Shown: positions 48,404 to 58,864, numbered from the stretch's first letter. The stretch is DNA of 64,000 nucleotides from Okeania sp. SIO1I7 (GCA_010672585.1 JAAHGF010000005.1:142685-206684); one strand, 5' to 3'. Translations and numbers: made by a program. The notes: generated by a model from the letters alone, not told the origin.

Positions 48404-48562
48404 TATCATGTCCGGTAGCATCGGTCTTGTATAGAGAAGGTAAGGAAGACCGAAGTTGGAAGAAGGAAAAAGGAAGAAGCTTTAAGAGAAGGAAAAATTT
48501 TATTTATATGGCGGTAGATATTTCCCCAAGTTTTACACGGGACTATACTAACGGACATGATA
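48404..48562. repeat. MITE-like repeat, family B (B8)
   Basis: TATCATGTCCGGTAGCATCG and ACTATACTAACGGACATGATA are the ends. A 63-codon frame overlapping it is an artefact of the repeat. The rest of 48002-48907 is AT-rich and without a gene. Confidence 0.7.
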
Positions 48563-48907
48563 TAACTCAAATATCATTTGAATATACAAATGACTTGAAT
48601 GAACTTGATGATTTTTAGTTGCATCAGTTTGGAAAATTTTTAAGACATAGGAAAATATAATAAATTTTTTACTTATGCTATTTACATAAGTATTTTTACA
48701 CATAGTATAATTTATAATTGAGGATTAATATATATGAAATTATAAGATATTTACTTCCTTTACACAAGGCTTTGCTAAATCCTAAAAATATAAATATTTT
48801 GTCTATACTAATATATATTTTTCACAAAATCAATATAGATTTAGCTATTTTTAACTAGGCTCAATAAATCATAAAAAATCATTATAAATTTAAGAGATAT
48901 TGATATT

Positions 48908-51340
48908 ATGCACCCAAATTCTTTATCTGACTCAGAATTAATATCTGAAAAGAAATTTTCTAAAATTTTGGCAGAAATATCTCTCAAAATTCGCCAATCA
49001 TTGGAGTTAGACTATATCCTCAATACTGCTGTAGCAGTAGTACGAGATTTACTCAATGTTGACCGTGTTTTTATATATAAATTTCAATCAGATGGTAGTG
49101 GTATTGTTGAGGTAGAATCAGTTAGCTATCAATCAAGAACAATAATTAATGAAGTTCTATACGATCCATGTTTTAAAGAAGATTTAATCAATCTTTATAA
49201 AAATGGTCGTGTGAGTTCAGCTACAGATATTACTAACAGTAATCTGCCAACTTGTTATGTAGAATTATTACTTAGATTTCAAGTACGATCTATATTAGTA
49301 GTACCTATTTTACAAGGTGATGATCTATGGGGATTATTAATTGCTCATCACTGTATTGATGCTAGAAAATGGCAAAATTCAGAGATTGAATTATTACAAC
49401 AATTATCAGTGCAAATGGCAATTGCTATTCGACAAGCAGAACTTTATCAACAACTGCAAGAAGAATTGAAGCAACGTCAGCGGGCACAAACTAAACTAAA
49501 AGAAGTTAATAAACAATTACAAGCAAAACTTACAGAAAATAAAATATACGCAGATATCGTTAAAAATATGCAAGTTGGTTTGCATGTTTGGCAGATGGAA
49601 GACCTGAATGATGTTAGTAGTTTTAGATTAAAAGCGACTAATCCTGCTGTTACTCATTTGACTGGATATGAAGAAAAAGAAATAATGGGTAAGCGAATTA
49701 GCGAATGTTTTCCTCACTTATTAAAGACTGATTTACCAGAAATTTATGCTGAGGTCATTCATTCGGGAAAAAATAGAGATTTGGGCGAAATTGAATATTT
49801 TGAACAACGAATTCCCCATAGTATTTTTGCAGTAAAAGCCTTTCCTTTGCTTAATAATTGTGTGGGTATATTATTTGAAAATGTGACAGTTCGTCAAGAA
49901 ACAGAAAATGAGCTGAAAAGACAAAAAAAAGTTATGCAAATGTTGACTACAATGAATCCTGATGGAATTTTCATTGTTGATACAGAGGGTGTAATTCAAT
50001 TTGTTAATCCTGCGGGAGCATTGCTTTTTGGTCGTACAGAAGATGAACTAATTGGAAAAGCTTTTGGGTTTCCTTTAGTGGTAGGAGAAAGAGTTGAAAT
50101 AGATATAGTCAGACCATTAAATGAATTGCGCGTAGAAATAGGAATGGCTGAAATGCGACTTGGAAATATAATTTGGGAAGGAAAAGAAGCTTATCTTGCC
50201 TCTTTTAGAGATATTACTGAACGAAAACGTACAGAGAAAACTTTACGAGAAATGAATGAAGCGATCGCTCAAGAAATTCAGGAAAGAGAACAAGCACAAA
50301 ATCAATCCCAAGAAGCTAATAAAAAATTAACAAATTGGGTCGAAGCTTTAGAAAGTAGGAATCAAGAAATTACTTTACTAAATAATATGATTGACTTACT
50401 TCAAGCTTGCTTTACTGTTGAAGAAGCTTGTCAAGTTATTCTGCCATTAATTCAAAATTTATTTCCCAATACTTATGGTTCGGTCTTTAAAATTAGTGAT
50501 TCAAGAATGTTAGTTGAAGCAATTGCAAATTGGGGAGAAAAAATACCAGAAGAAACACTTTTTGCCCCCCATGAATGTATTGCTTTACGTCGGGGAGAAG
50601 TTCATTTTGTAGAGGATACTCAAACAGCTTTAACTTGTCAACATCTCCCACAACCATTACCTAAAACAACATTATGTATTCCAATTATGGCACAAGGCCA
50701 AGCAATTGGAGTTATTTCATTTTATTATCAAGAAAAAACAAACATTACAAAAGAAGAACATCAATTAGCGATAACATTAGCTAAACAATTTGGACTAGCT
50801 TTGGCAAATCTAAAATTACAGGAAACTTTGAAAGTTCAAAGCATTCGTGACCCTCTGACCGGATTATTTAATCGGCGTTACTTAGAAGAATTTCTGAATA
50901 GAGAAACTTACCGAGCTATTAGAACTGAAAAGCCTATTGGTATAATTATGATTGATGTAGATCATTTTAAAAGGTTTAATGATGAATTTGGTCATGCTGC
51001 TGGAGATATTATTCTCAAAAATTTAGGCTCTTTTTTAAAACAGAAAGTTCGAGATTATGATATAGCTTGTCGTTATGGTGGGGAAGAATTAATTATGATA
51101 TTACCAGGAAGTTCTTTAGAAAATACTGAGAGAAGAGCTGAACAAATACGGGAAGAAGTCCAACAATTATCTGTAGAATATGATGGTATACTGCTAAGTT
51201 CTATTACTATTTCTTTGGGAGTTGCTTGCTTTCCTGAACATGGCAAAGCAGGGGAAAAGGTCATTCAAGCTGCTGATGCTGCTCTTTATCAGGCTAAGTA
51301 TGAAGGACGTAACCGAGTTGTAGTAGCTTCAAATTATTGA
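48908..51340 (+). CDS. GAF (cyanobacteriochrome-like) / PAS / PAS / GAF / GGDEF diguanylate cyclase
   Basis: 810 residues. GAF1 (about 17-180) has the pattern of bilin-binding cyanobacteriochrome domains: DPCF (D86-C88-F89, the DXCF motif), and CYVELLLRFQVRSILVVPIL with C116 where the chromophore Cys sits, but followed by Tyr instead of His. A coiled coil, two PAS domains (about 212-340 and 350-455), a second coiled coil, GAF2 (about 510-650) and GGDEF (655-810) follow. The active loop is GGEEL (724-728) with the RxxD inhibitory site RDYD at 715-718. Likely a c-di-GMP synthase under light or redox control; chromophore binding is inference. The GAF2-GGDEF half is paralogous to the protein at 27298-29301. 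Confidence 0.9.
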   Translation: MHPNSLSDSELISEKKFSKILAEISLKIRQSLELDYILNTAVAVVRDLLNVDRVFIYKFQSDGSGIVEVESVSYQSRTIINEVLYDPCFKEDLINLYKNGRVSSATDITNSNLPTCYVELLLRFQVRSILVVPILQGDDLWGLLIAHHCIDARKWQNSEIELLQQLSVQMAIAIRQAELYQQLQEELKQRQRAQTKLKEVNKQLQAKLTENKIYADIVKNMQVGLHVWQMEDLNDVSSFRLKATNPAVTHLTGYEEKEIMGKRISECFPHLLKTDLPEIYAEVIHSGKNRDLGEIEYFEQRIPHSIFAVKAFPLLNNCVGILFENVTVRQETENELKRQKKVMQMLTTMNPDGIFIVDTEGVIQFVNPAGALLFGRTEDELIGKAFGFPLVVGERVEIDIVRPLNELRVEIGMAEMRLGNIIWEGKEAYLASFRDITERKRTEKTLREMNEAIAQEIQEREQAQNQSQEANKKLTNWVEALESRNQEITLLNNMIDLLQACFTVEEACQVILPLIQNLFPNTYGSVFKISDSRMLVEAIANWGEKIPEETLFAPHECIALRRGEVHFVEDTQTALTCQHLPQPLPKTTLCIPIMAQGQAIGVISFYYQEKTNITKEEHQLAITLAKQFGLALANLKLQETLKVQSIRDPLTGLFNRRYLEEFLNRETYRAIRTEKPIGIIMIDVDHFKRFNDEFGHAAGDIILKNLGSFLKQKVRDYDIACRYGGEELIMILPGSSLENTERRAEQIREEVQQLSVEYDGILLSSITISLGVACFPEHGKAGEKVIQAADAALYQAKYEGRNRVVVASNY

Positions 51341-51432
51341 ATATTTTATTTATATTACATTGTTTAAATTAAGACAGACTATTTTCAGTTAATCAGTTAT
51401 TTATTATTACTACTGAATTAAACATAAATAAA

Positions 51433-51729
51433 TAGGGTTTGCGTATGGAAAGTCTTTTTGCTCTTTGTAGGAGACAGGAGACAACCCACCCCCTCACCCC
51501 TCCCCCTCCCAACCCACCCCTAACCCCTCCCCTCCTGGGAGGGGAGAAAAGGGTCGGGAGCGAGGAGGTAGGAGCGGGCGTTTTGTCCCAAGATTGTTCT
51601 GCCATAGTCAGCCCAAAATACTAGCATGCATGAGCGTTTTCAACTGAAACAGGCGTACTGCAATTCGAACCTAAAAATACTCAAACCTATATATATCAAT
51701 ACTTTTATAATTAATCAGCAAGCCCTAAA
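51433..51729. repeat. MITE-like repeat, family A (A7), reverse orientation
   Basis: AATAGGGTTTGCGTATGG at the left and TTAATCAGCAAGCCCTAAAT at the right are inverted; internal ACAACCCACCCC is duplicated and the CTCCTGGGAGG palindrome is present. Confidence 0.8.
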
Positions 51730-51960
51730 TAATATTTAGGTGTACAGATAAATTTTTTTTGAGTCTTAATAAACTATAAAATCGATCGCTAGGTAGGCTT
51801 TAGAGAAAACATATTATAATCGAAAATAATACAAAAATCAACTACAAAATTTCCCATGGATAACCCTACCTAATGCTTTAAGAAAAAATCTACCGCATCC
51901 CAGTATCCTTGAAAAATCAATCAAAATTGAAACTAAAGTTCCTAGAAATTTTATTGGAAA

Positions 51961-52146
51961 TCATTCATACCCAGACAATTCATAAGAAGTTTGAGGAATC
52001 ACATTAATATTACGATGAGAATAACGAGTAATGGCCAATAACGGTACTGCCAGAGTCAGCACAGCGATCGCTGTTCCCAAAATATTTGCAATCCTTTGAG
52101 GAGGTTCATCGTCTGAGTAACTAGCAGGTTGACTATCTGATTCCAT
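51961..52146 (-). CDS. Small conserved single-helix membrane protein
   Basis: 61 residues from the inner ATG at 52146 (MESDSQPASYSDDEPPQRIA), preferred over the ATG at 52200 because the upstream codons are not family-like. An acidic N-terminus is followed by one helix (NILGTAIAVLTLAVPLLAIT) and a short RYSHRN tail. I recall the SYSDDEPPQRxANxxGTxxA pattern in small proteins of many cyanobacteria; no function is known to me. It precedes two signalling-related genes on the same strand. Confidence 0.7.
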   Translation of the reverse strand: MESDSQPASYSDDEPPQRIANILGTAIAVLTLAVPLLAITRYSHRNINVIPQTSYELSGYE

Positions 52147-52254
52147 AGTAAGAAACATTCTAAAAAACTTAAAATTGTTAGTAGTAATACTTAGTAGCAA
52201 TACAAGTTGTATGATAATTGTTTTGGAATTGGCCTAAACTTTGATTGTTAAGAA

Positions 52255-52611
52255 CTACAATTTTTTTTCAGCAACTTTGTCCTTAATCTCTTTAGCTGTT
52301 TGTGCCAGTACAAGAGACCTTTGACCCATACTTACAGGTAGTCTAGGTATATCTGCCAAAGAAGCACGAGATAAATCCAACAAAAGTTGACGAACTTTTT
52401 CTACCCATTCTAATGAATCTGGAGGAATGATTTGGCCATCAGCTTTTTCTTGAATAATTTTTGCTTTCTGTGCTAGTGGTAGAGCTTTTTCTGCAACATT
52501 TTCTGGTAGTTTAGGCTTATCCGACAAAGAAGTACGGACAATTTCAAACAATAATTGATAAACCTGCTCTATCCACTCTGTATCTGAGCAGTGGGAATTT
52601 AGATTAGTCAT
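52255..52611 (-). CDS. Small helical protein with an internal duplication, unknown
   Basis: 118 residues made of two similar halves: EWIEQVYQLLFEIVRTSLSD (13-32) and EWVEKVRQLLLDLSRASLAD (69-88), then KPKLPENVAEKALPLAQKAK against IPRLPVSMGQRSLVLAQTAK. This is an ancient intragenic duplication forming a symmetric helical protein, perhaps a binding adaptor. No membrane helix or catalytic motif. It lies 63 bases downstream of the adenylate cyclase gene on the same strand, so the two could be co-transcribed. Family unknown to me. Confidence 0.7.
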   Translation of the reverse strand: MTNLNSHCSDTEWIEQVYQLLFEIVRTSLSDKPKLPENVAEKALPLAQKAKIIQEKADGQIIPPDSLEWVEKVRQLLLDLSRASLADIPRLPVSMGQRSLVLAQTAKEIKDKVAEKKL

Positions 52612-52674
52612 AACTAGGGCTAGTTTGTTTCAAAAAGAGAGCTAACATTCTATTCTTGTTTAGATAGAAATTGT

Positions 52675-55413
52675 TTACTTTTCAGTTAAATTCCAGACTC
52701 CATCCCAATCCTTGGGAGGAAGCTCGGCCTGAAATAGCTGACAACGACCAAGGTGTAATTTAGCAGCTTTGTTGTTGGGATCGATTTTCAAGACCTCTTT
52801 AAATTCAGCTTCCGCCATTGCAAAAGCTTCTATGATAGAGAGGTCTGTTAAATTTTTTTCTTTGGATGGTCTTAAGTAATACTCTCGTCCTTGATGATAA
52901 TGTTCAACTATATGGTGTTGTTCCTCCGTTAGCTCTTGCTTGAGATCCCCTTCCTTAAAGCCTAACAGTTCATATATTCTAACAGGCTTACTTTTTCCCT
53001 TCACAGTAATTAGGTCTAGTTCCCGAACCCAAAGTATATCTTTGTAAGGTTGATAAGTATTATCACTGATGACCAAATCTGTACCATACTGCTTGCTTGT
53101 ACCTTCAAGGCGAGAAGCTAAATTAACACCATCTCCAATAGAAGTTAGCTCCATACGCTTACTAGAGCCAATATTACCACTAACTACTTCGTCTGAGTGA
53201 ATGCCCATACCAATCTTAATGGCCATTTTGTTCTGAGCTACACGCTCTTCATTGAAAATTTTCAGGCGTTGACGCATTTCTACAGCACTTTGCATAGCAC
53301 ACAAAGGATGATTTTCTAGAGGAGCTGGAGAACCAAATACTGCCATTAGGGCGTCCCCTATATATTTATCGAGAGTACCTTTATATCTGAATACAGCATC
53401 TACCATCTCTTCAAAATATTCGTTCAGCATAGTGACAACCTCTTCAGCTTCCATACCTTCGGTCAAAGTAGTGTAGCTACGAATATCACTGAAAAGCACA
53501 GAAACCTGTTGACGTTTTCCACCTAAACCAGTATCACCACTTGCTAATAATTGTTCAGCAACTTCTGGCGTCATGTAGCGATACATCAAGTTTTTCACTT
53601 GTTTTTCTCCAGTAATGTCCTCCATCACTACTAAAACGCCATTAACCTTATCCAGGTCGCAAACATCAATCATAGAGTTAATTGACAAATTAATACTTTG
53701 AGGAGGCAAATTTCCCAGGGGTAACAAAGTTTGGTCTGGATAATACTGTTGGTATTCCTTAGTATAATTAGGAGAAAGAGCTAAATCTAGCCACCTAGAA
53801 AAGTCACCTTCCTTGAGGCGTACTAATTCACTTACAGATTTACCTGCCAATATATCTGTGTCACTGATGCCTAGTAAATGTCTAGCACTTTCATTTGTAG
53901 CAATAACTTTGCCTTTTTGATCTGTAGATATTACCCCGTTGGTGAGACTCCGTAGAATATCCTTTTGCCTTTGTTGCTCTTGTTTGACTGTATCAAATAA
54001 TTTAGCATTTTGGAGGGCCACACCTGCTTGAATATTAAAGGCCTTCATAAATTCTAAATCGTTACGATTAAAACTGGCCTTCCACTGCTCTGGTGCTTCA
54101 GGCCAGTTAGCATGGTTATAGGGTGGATAATCTCCCTGTTTCTTTTTATTAATTAGCTGAGTTACACCAATTAATTCATTGTCAGCATTAAAAACAGGCA
54201 TACACAACAAACTACAGGTACGATAACCTGTTTTTTCATCTGTTTCCTTAGCTGTAACTGAGTGGGTATCTTTATAAACATCAAAAGGAATGAGTAGTGG
54301 CTCGCCAGATGTGGCCACCATACCAGCAAAGCCTTTATCTTTAGCAATCCTGATTTCTGTGAGCTGCCCATTAATCGGGATTTTTGTCCATAGTTGATTT
54401 TTCTCGTTATCTATGAGCCACAAGGTACTGCGGTCTGCGTTCATTAGTTCCTTGGCCTGCTCCATAACTTTTCCTAGAGTATCTTCTAAGTCTAGACTAC
54501 TTTTGCTGAGGGAGTCTACAGCTTTCATTAAAGCTTCTGCTGCTCTCTGTCTTTGAGTTGCTGCATAAAATGACTTAGAAGATTCAAGAATTAGACTAAT
54601 GGAAGGGGCAAATTCACGAAATACTCTTTCATCTTCTTGAGTAAATCCGTTGACATCTATTTTGTCTCCTAGTTGTTCATATTTTTCGTGGTCTGGTTTG
54701 AACTTGTTTAGGAGTTGGACAACTGCGATTAAATCCCCTGTTTCTTCTTTCAGTAATGGCATTACTACCATAGTATAGGTACGATATCCATTCTGTTTGT
54801 CGAATTTTTGTGCTGAAGCGGAACGTGGATCGTCATAGAAATCGTAGGGTATGTTGATTACTTTTTTCTCTTGAGCTGATTCTCCTGCTATTCCTACATT
54901 GGCTGAAATTCTTAACTCTAATAGTTTTCCATCAGCTCCTTTAGCTACTGTTGACCAAAGTTCATTTTTTTCTTCATCTAATAACCAAATTGTTGTCCGG
55001 TCTGCGTTTAATAATTCTCCTGTTTTGAGAGTAATTGAGCGCAGCATTTCATGTAGAATTGCATCAAATCCTTGAGCTTCTAGCAAATTGTTGAGCATTC
55101 CCAGGGTTTGATTAACTGTCTTTAGCTTTTCCTCAACATCTTTAACCGCTTCAACAAAGGTTTCTTTTGTTAAGGGAGCTAGATAGCTTGCGAAACTAGA
55201 CCCAGGATGAACTAATGCACTACTTTCGTTGACTTTTGAGTAACTTTTGGGGTTATCTCCATTACTAAGATTAATTTCTGGATTATTATAAGTATCATTA
55301 TTAGAGTAAGTTTGAGGGTGAGACACCTGATGGTTAGGACCCTCTATAACTTCCACATCCTCTGTTGGGATTGTGTACTCTGTTGCTATTTGGTTTGGAG
55401 ATGCAGATGTCAT
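52675..55413 (-). CDS. cyaB: Class III adenylate cyclase, GAF-GAF-PAS-CHD (CyaB1 type)
   Basis: 912 residues. GAF-A about 105-275 with a complete NKxnFx3DE motif (NKFKP...FTQEDE), GAF-B about 290-465 with NKKK...FNRNDL (the final Glu is Leu), PAS about 480-600, catalytic domain about 632-820, and a TPR-like tail (about 860-895). Catalytic residues: metal Asps D643 and D687, adenine-specifying K683 and T757, transition-state N764 and R768, matching the set described for Anabaena CyaB1. It should make cAMP in the cytoplasm, with activity tuned by cyclic nucleotide at the GAF tandem. Start ATG 55413. All active-site residues are present. Confidence 0.93.
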   Translation of the reverse strand: MTSASPNQIATEYTIPTEDVEVIEGPNHQVSHPQTYSNNDTYNNPEINLSNGDNPKSYSKVNESSALVHPGSSFASYLAPLTKETFVEAVKDVEEKLKTVNQTLGMLNNLLEAQGFDAILHEMLRSITLKTGELLNADRTTIWLLDEEKNELWSTVAKGADGKLLELRISANVGIAGESAQEKKVINIPYDFYDDPRSASAQKFDKQNGYRTYTMVVMPLLKEETGDLIAVVQLLNKFKPDHEKYEQLGDKIDVNGFTQEDERVFREFAPSISLILESSKSFYAATQRQRAAEALMKAVDSLSKSSLDLEDTLGKVMEQAKELMNADRSTLWLIDNEKNQLWTKIPINGQLTEIRIAKDKGFAGMVATSGEPLLIPFDVYKDTHSVTAKETDEKTGYRTCSLLCMPVFNADNELIGVTQLINKKKQGDYPPYNHANWPEAPEQWKASFNRNDLEFMKAFNIQAGVALQNAKLFDTVKQEQQRQKDILRSLTNGVISTDQKGKVIATNESARHLLGISDTDILAGKSVSELVRLKEGDFSRWLDLALSPNYTKEYQQYYPDQTLLPLGNLPPQSINLSINSMIDVCDLDKVNGVLVVMEDITGEKQVKNLMYRYMTPEVAEQLLASGDTGLGGKRQQVSVLFSDIRSYTTLTEGMEAEEVVTMLNEYFEEMVDAVFRYKGTLDKYIGDALMAVFGSPAPLENHPLCAMQSAVEMRQRLKIFNEERVAQNKMAIKIGMGIHSDEVVSGNIGSSKRMELTSIGDGVNLASRLEGTSKQYGTDLVISDNTYQPYKDILWVRELDLITVKGKSKPVRIYELLGFKEGDLKQELTEEQHHIVEHYHQGREYYLRPSKEKNLTDLSIIEAFAMAEAEFKEVLKIDPNNKAAKLHLGRCQLFQAELPPKDWDGVWNLTEK

Positions 55414-56041
55414 AACGTTTTTATTAAATATTTTAGATGCTCTTTCTATTAAGGCTTTTCAGTAGTTATGGCTCAGTTTGTTAATTAATATTAAGATAGG
55501 CACTGAATAATTTTTAAATCATTCATATCCTGTAGTGTAGTTTAACATAATTAAATTTTTATTCTTATCTCAATAAGTTTATTATAAATATTTTTTATAT
55601 CAGGTTTGCTACAAAAGTCATAGGTATGAGCTTAGGGAAATCGATTCTGGGAATAATTTTTTTCTTGACTTTTCCCCCATTACTGGAATGTTTTTTATTT
55701 AATAAGCATATTAATTTTGATGCTATAGAAGCTTACTTGTTGTACTTGATGAACTGTTAATTAATAATTATCAAAACTATCATTACTTAAAGTTTCAAGT
55801 TTATTATCCACATTTTTGATAGAAATAGAAGTAAGCAAGTTTTGATTTGTTACAATTATGACCTCCAGTTTTATACACATAATGTAGCACAAAAAGTTGC
55901 TATTAATACTATGGATTGTGTGATATCTAAGTTAATAACTCAACATAATCTACAGAATTTGTTTTGTCCTTTGTTAAAATCAATTGATAATATTATTTTA
56001 TATATTGATATTGTATTTTTAGTAGAGATTAATTTTATGGA
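55414..56041. other. Intergenic stretch, no gene
   Basis: AT-rich DNA between the cyclase gene and the 3' end of recN. It must hold the cyclase promoter on the reverse strand; no box is clear enough to name. A 67-codon forward frame at 55842 lacks protein-like features. Confidence 0.4.
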
Positions 56042-57802
56042 CTAAGATTCTCCTCCAGAACTAGAAATAGGTACAGTCAAATTTTGACGACGTTTAGTAG
56101 CAGCTTCAGTTAAAAGAGATTCTGCAAAAGCTATAGCCTCTTGAGCTGGCCTACCACTAGCTAATTGTGCCAACTCCTCCCGACGTTGATAATTATTGAG
56201 ATTTTTAACTCTAACTATAGTGCGTACTTCAGAGTTTTGATTAGGTATTTCCTCGACTACTTGTTTACTGACATTAAAGTGATTATCAGCCATTGCAGCT
56301 ACTATAGGTTGATGGGTTACGCAGAGGACTTGATGTTTCCGACTAAGTTGATGTAGTTTTTCTGAAATAGCTCCTGCTACTCTTCCTGAGACTCCAACAT
56401 CTATTTCATCAAATACTAGAGTACCAGATCCTTCTATTTGAGAAAAACAAGCTTTCAATGCCAATAAAAATCGACTCATTTCTCCACCAGAAGCTATTGA
56501 ATTTAGAGGTTGTAGTGGCTCACCAGGATTTGGGCTGAAGCAGAATGTAATCTGGTCAGCTCCTGTAATTGTTGGGGTAGTGGGAGTAATTTGTACCTGA
56601 AATTTCACTTTTTCCATAGCGAGGGGTTTTAATTCCTCTACCAAGTGTGTCTCTAATTTAGCAGCCGCACTATGACGTTTTAAGCTAAGTTCGCTACATT
56701 TATCTTGTAATTGCTCTTGAGTTTCTAAGTATACTTTTTCTAGTGCTTCAACAGACTCTCCACCATCTTGTAGTTCTTTAAGTTCTCCCTGTATTTTGTA
56801 ATAATAATTAATAGCTTCTTCTAGGGTTGGACCATACTTGCGACAAATTTGTTTAAGCTCTTGAATTCTTTCTTCTACATCCTGTAATCTTTGGGGATCT
56901 GCTTCTAATTCCTCACCATAACTACTAATTTGTCGGCTAGCTTCAACAACTTGAGATAAAGCTTCACTAATAATTTCCAATATAGGTTGTAATGTGTAAT
57001 CGTAGTTTACCATATCGTTTAATATGGTTTCTGCTTCTCCCAGGAGGTCTGCTGCTGCTGAATTATCTCCTTCATTTTGATATAAAGCTTGATATATTTG
57101 ATAGCTTTGATGTTGAAGTTCAACTGCATGACTAAGGCGTTGACTTTCTTGTGTTAGTTGTTCTAATTCCTGAGGTTCAGTAAGATTAGATTTATCTAAT
57201 TCTTGTACTTGGTATTCTAATAAATCTATTCTTTGTAAACGTTCCTGCTCTGACTGACGACGATTTTCTAATGCTGCTTTGGCTTTTTGAGCTTTTTGGT
57301 AGGCAATACTTACTGCTTCTCGGCATTGTAGTAGGGGATGACTACCATATAGATCGAGCCATTCCCTTTGGAGATTAGGATTTCCTAATTGTAGAGTTTG
57401 GCCTTGGGCTGTAATTTCTAATAGGCGATCGCGCAGTTGGTCCATTATTTTGCGATTGACCAGAATGCCATTGAGACGAGACCTAGTACGGAGAGAGGTT
57501 TGGGCACAAGTAATTTCACGGCTACAGACTACTAATGTACCATCTACTGGATCTATTTCTTGATTTCCTAACCATTTGGCCAGGGATGAGTTTAGCTCAA
57601 AGGTTGCTTCTAAGATGGCTCGTTTAGTTCCTGTTCGGATGACGCGACGGTCTACTTTTCCACCTAGAGTTGCATCAAGAGCATCTAGGATAATGGACTT
57701 ACCAGCACCCGTCTCTCCTGTGAAGACATTTAGACCGGGACTTAATTCTAAGTCTAGATGGTCTATAAGAGCAAAGTTATTAATGCGAAGGGATATAAGC
57801 AT
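56042..57802 (-). CDS. recN: DNA repair protein RecN
   Basis: 586 residues, an SMC-like ATPase. Walker A GETGAGKS at 29-36, a long central coiled coil (about 150-370, e.g. LEYQVQELDKSNLTEPQELE), the ABC-type signature NSIASGGEMSRFLLALK, Walker B GTLVFDEIDVGVSG and the H-loop VLCVTHQPIVAAMADNHF. RecN acts early in double-strand break repair, holding DNA ends with RecA. All motifs are intact. The ATG at 57802 is followed upstream by a GAAGAAG repeat, so the promoter may lie beyond that tract. Confidence 0.95.
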   Translation of the reverse strand: MLISLRINNFALIDHLDLELSPGLNVFTGETGAGKSIILDALDATLGGKVDRRVIRTGTKRAILEATFELNSSLAKWLGNQEIDPVDGTLVVCSREITCAQTSLRTRSRLNGILVNRKIMDQLRDRLLEITAQGQTLQLGNPNLQREWLDLYGSHPLLQCREAVSIAYQKAQKAKAALENRRQSEQERLQRIDLLEYQVQELDKSNLTEPQELEQLTQESQRLSHAVELQHQSYQIYQALYQNEGDNSAAADLLGEAETILNDMVNYDYTLQPILEIISEALSQVVEASRQISSYGEELEADPQRLQDVEERIQELKQICRKYGPTLEEAINYYYKIQGELKELQDGGESVEALEKVYLETQEQLQDKCSELSLKRHSAAAKLETHLVEELKPLAMEKVKFQVQITPTTPTITGADQITFCFSPNPGEPLQPLNSIASGGEMSRFLLALKACFSQIEGSGTLVFDEIDVGVSGRVAGAISEKLHQLSRKHQVLCVTHQPIVAAMADNHFNVSKQVVEEIPNQNSEVRTIVRVKNLNNYQRREELAQLASGRPAQEAIAFAESLLTEAATKRRQNLTVPISSSGGES

Positions 57803-57848
57803 TTATTCAAGGAAGAAGGAAGAAGGAAGAAGGAAGAAGGAAGAAGTG
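57803..57848. repeat. GGAAGAA heptamer tandem repeat at the recN start
   Basis: Six copies of GGAAGAA-type sequence directly upstream of recN on the complementary strand. Confidence 0.8.
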
Positions 57849-57983
57849 AAGATTAAATGTTTGCACTTTACTTTTATCCTGCTTCGGTCAAACATAATTT
57901 TTGAGTTTATGGCTTGAATCTCTGACTAAAATTATGCCAGTAAATCCTCTATTTTCTTGGAGGTCTTCAAGATAAAATTATAA

Positions 57984-58122
57984 TATAGCAATCCTATTTC
58001 AATTGTAATATTTCTGTGGTAGTTAGGAGTCAGGATTCAGGATTCAGGATTCATAATTTTCAAGATTTTTCGTCAATCTTAACTATTATAAAAATTCTCA
58101 CAAATTATTTGGGATTGCTATA
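57984..58122. repeat. MITE-like repeat, family D (D4)
   Basis: TATAGCAATCCTATTTCAAT and ACAAATTATTTGGGATTGCTATA form the inverted ends; interior ATTCAGGATTCAGGATTCA tandem. Confidence 0.75.
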
Positions 58123-58406
58123 TATAATTAGAAGAATACATTAAGGTTTAATTGGATTATAGATGATTTTTTTTGTGATTTTTTTGTTAGTATAATATCA
58201 ATTAATAACTCTAGTAATTGTTTATGAGTGAAGAATTATTTAGATTTTCTTAGCTTCTCAATCACGATTGATTTTAATTTGAGAAACAATTTACATTGGG
58301 TTTATTGTCGGAAATTTAACACTAACTAAGTGGAATTATCTTTTTCAATTATTTCTCTATACTGATAATTATCTCAAAATGCTACTATAAATTCAAAATT
58401 TATGAC

Positions 58407-58517
58407 TTACAGCAGTTTCCAAAGTTATGAGAGGTACACCCATCGCGGGCAAGATGACCGCACTGGGAAAATTCAATTGTTAATCTCTGTACTTCTTATG
58501 CAAGGAATCTGCTGTAA
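58407..58517. repeat. MITE-like repeat, family I (I3)
   Basis: TTACAGCAGTTTCC and GGAATCTGCTGTAA are inverted ends; the interior (GGGCAAGATGACCGCACTGG) differs from I1 and I2. A lone family F end (TATAGAACCCATTTGAGATA) follows at 58711. Confidence 0.6.
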
Positions 58518-58864
58518 CTACTAACTCCTTCCCTAAAAAATTACAATTAAAATAGGATTGTAAGAGATATCAATTAGTATTTATTGAGCAATATGAGTTA
58601 TGCAGAAACTGGAATAAAGTTAAGAAAATAAATCTCATTCATCATTTAGTATTTTTATTCAATATTTTAAACTAGAGGAGATTTTTTTACAAATAATTTC
58701 CGGTATTAATATAGAACCCATTTGAGATATATTTAAACATAGATGGATAGGTGGGAAGATAGGGAGGTGGGGAGTATTTTAAACATTTTTCTCTTATGCT
58801 TTCTCTCCATCTCCTGACTCCTGACTCCTGATGCCTCTTCAACAATTAATAATTAATATTAATT

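Noticed and set aside
48427-48618. 63-codon forward frame as a gene
   Set aside because: Mostly within repeat B8; composition is that of the repeat.
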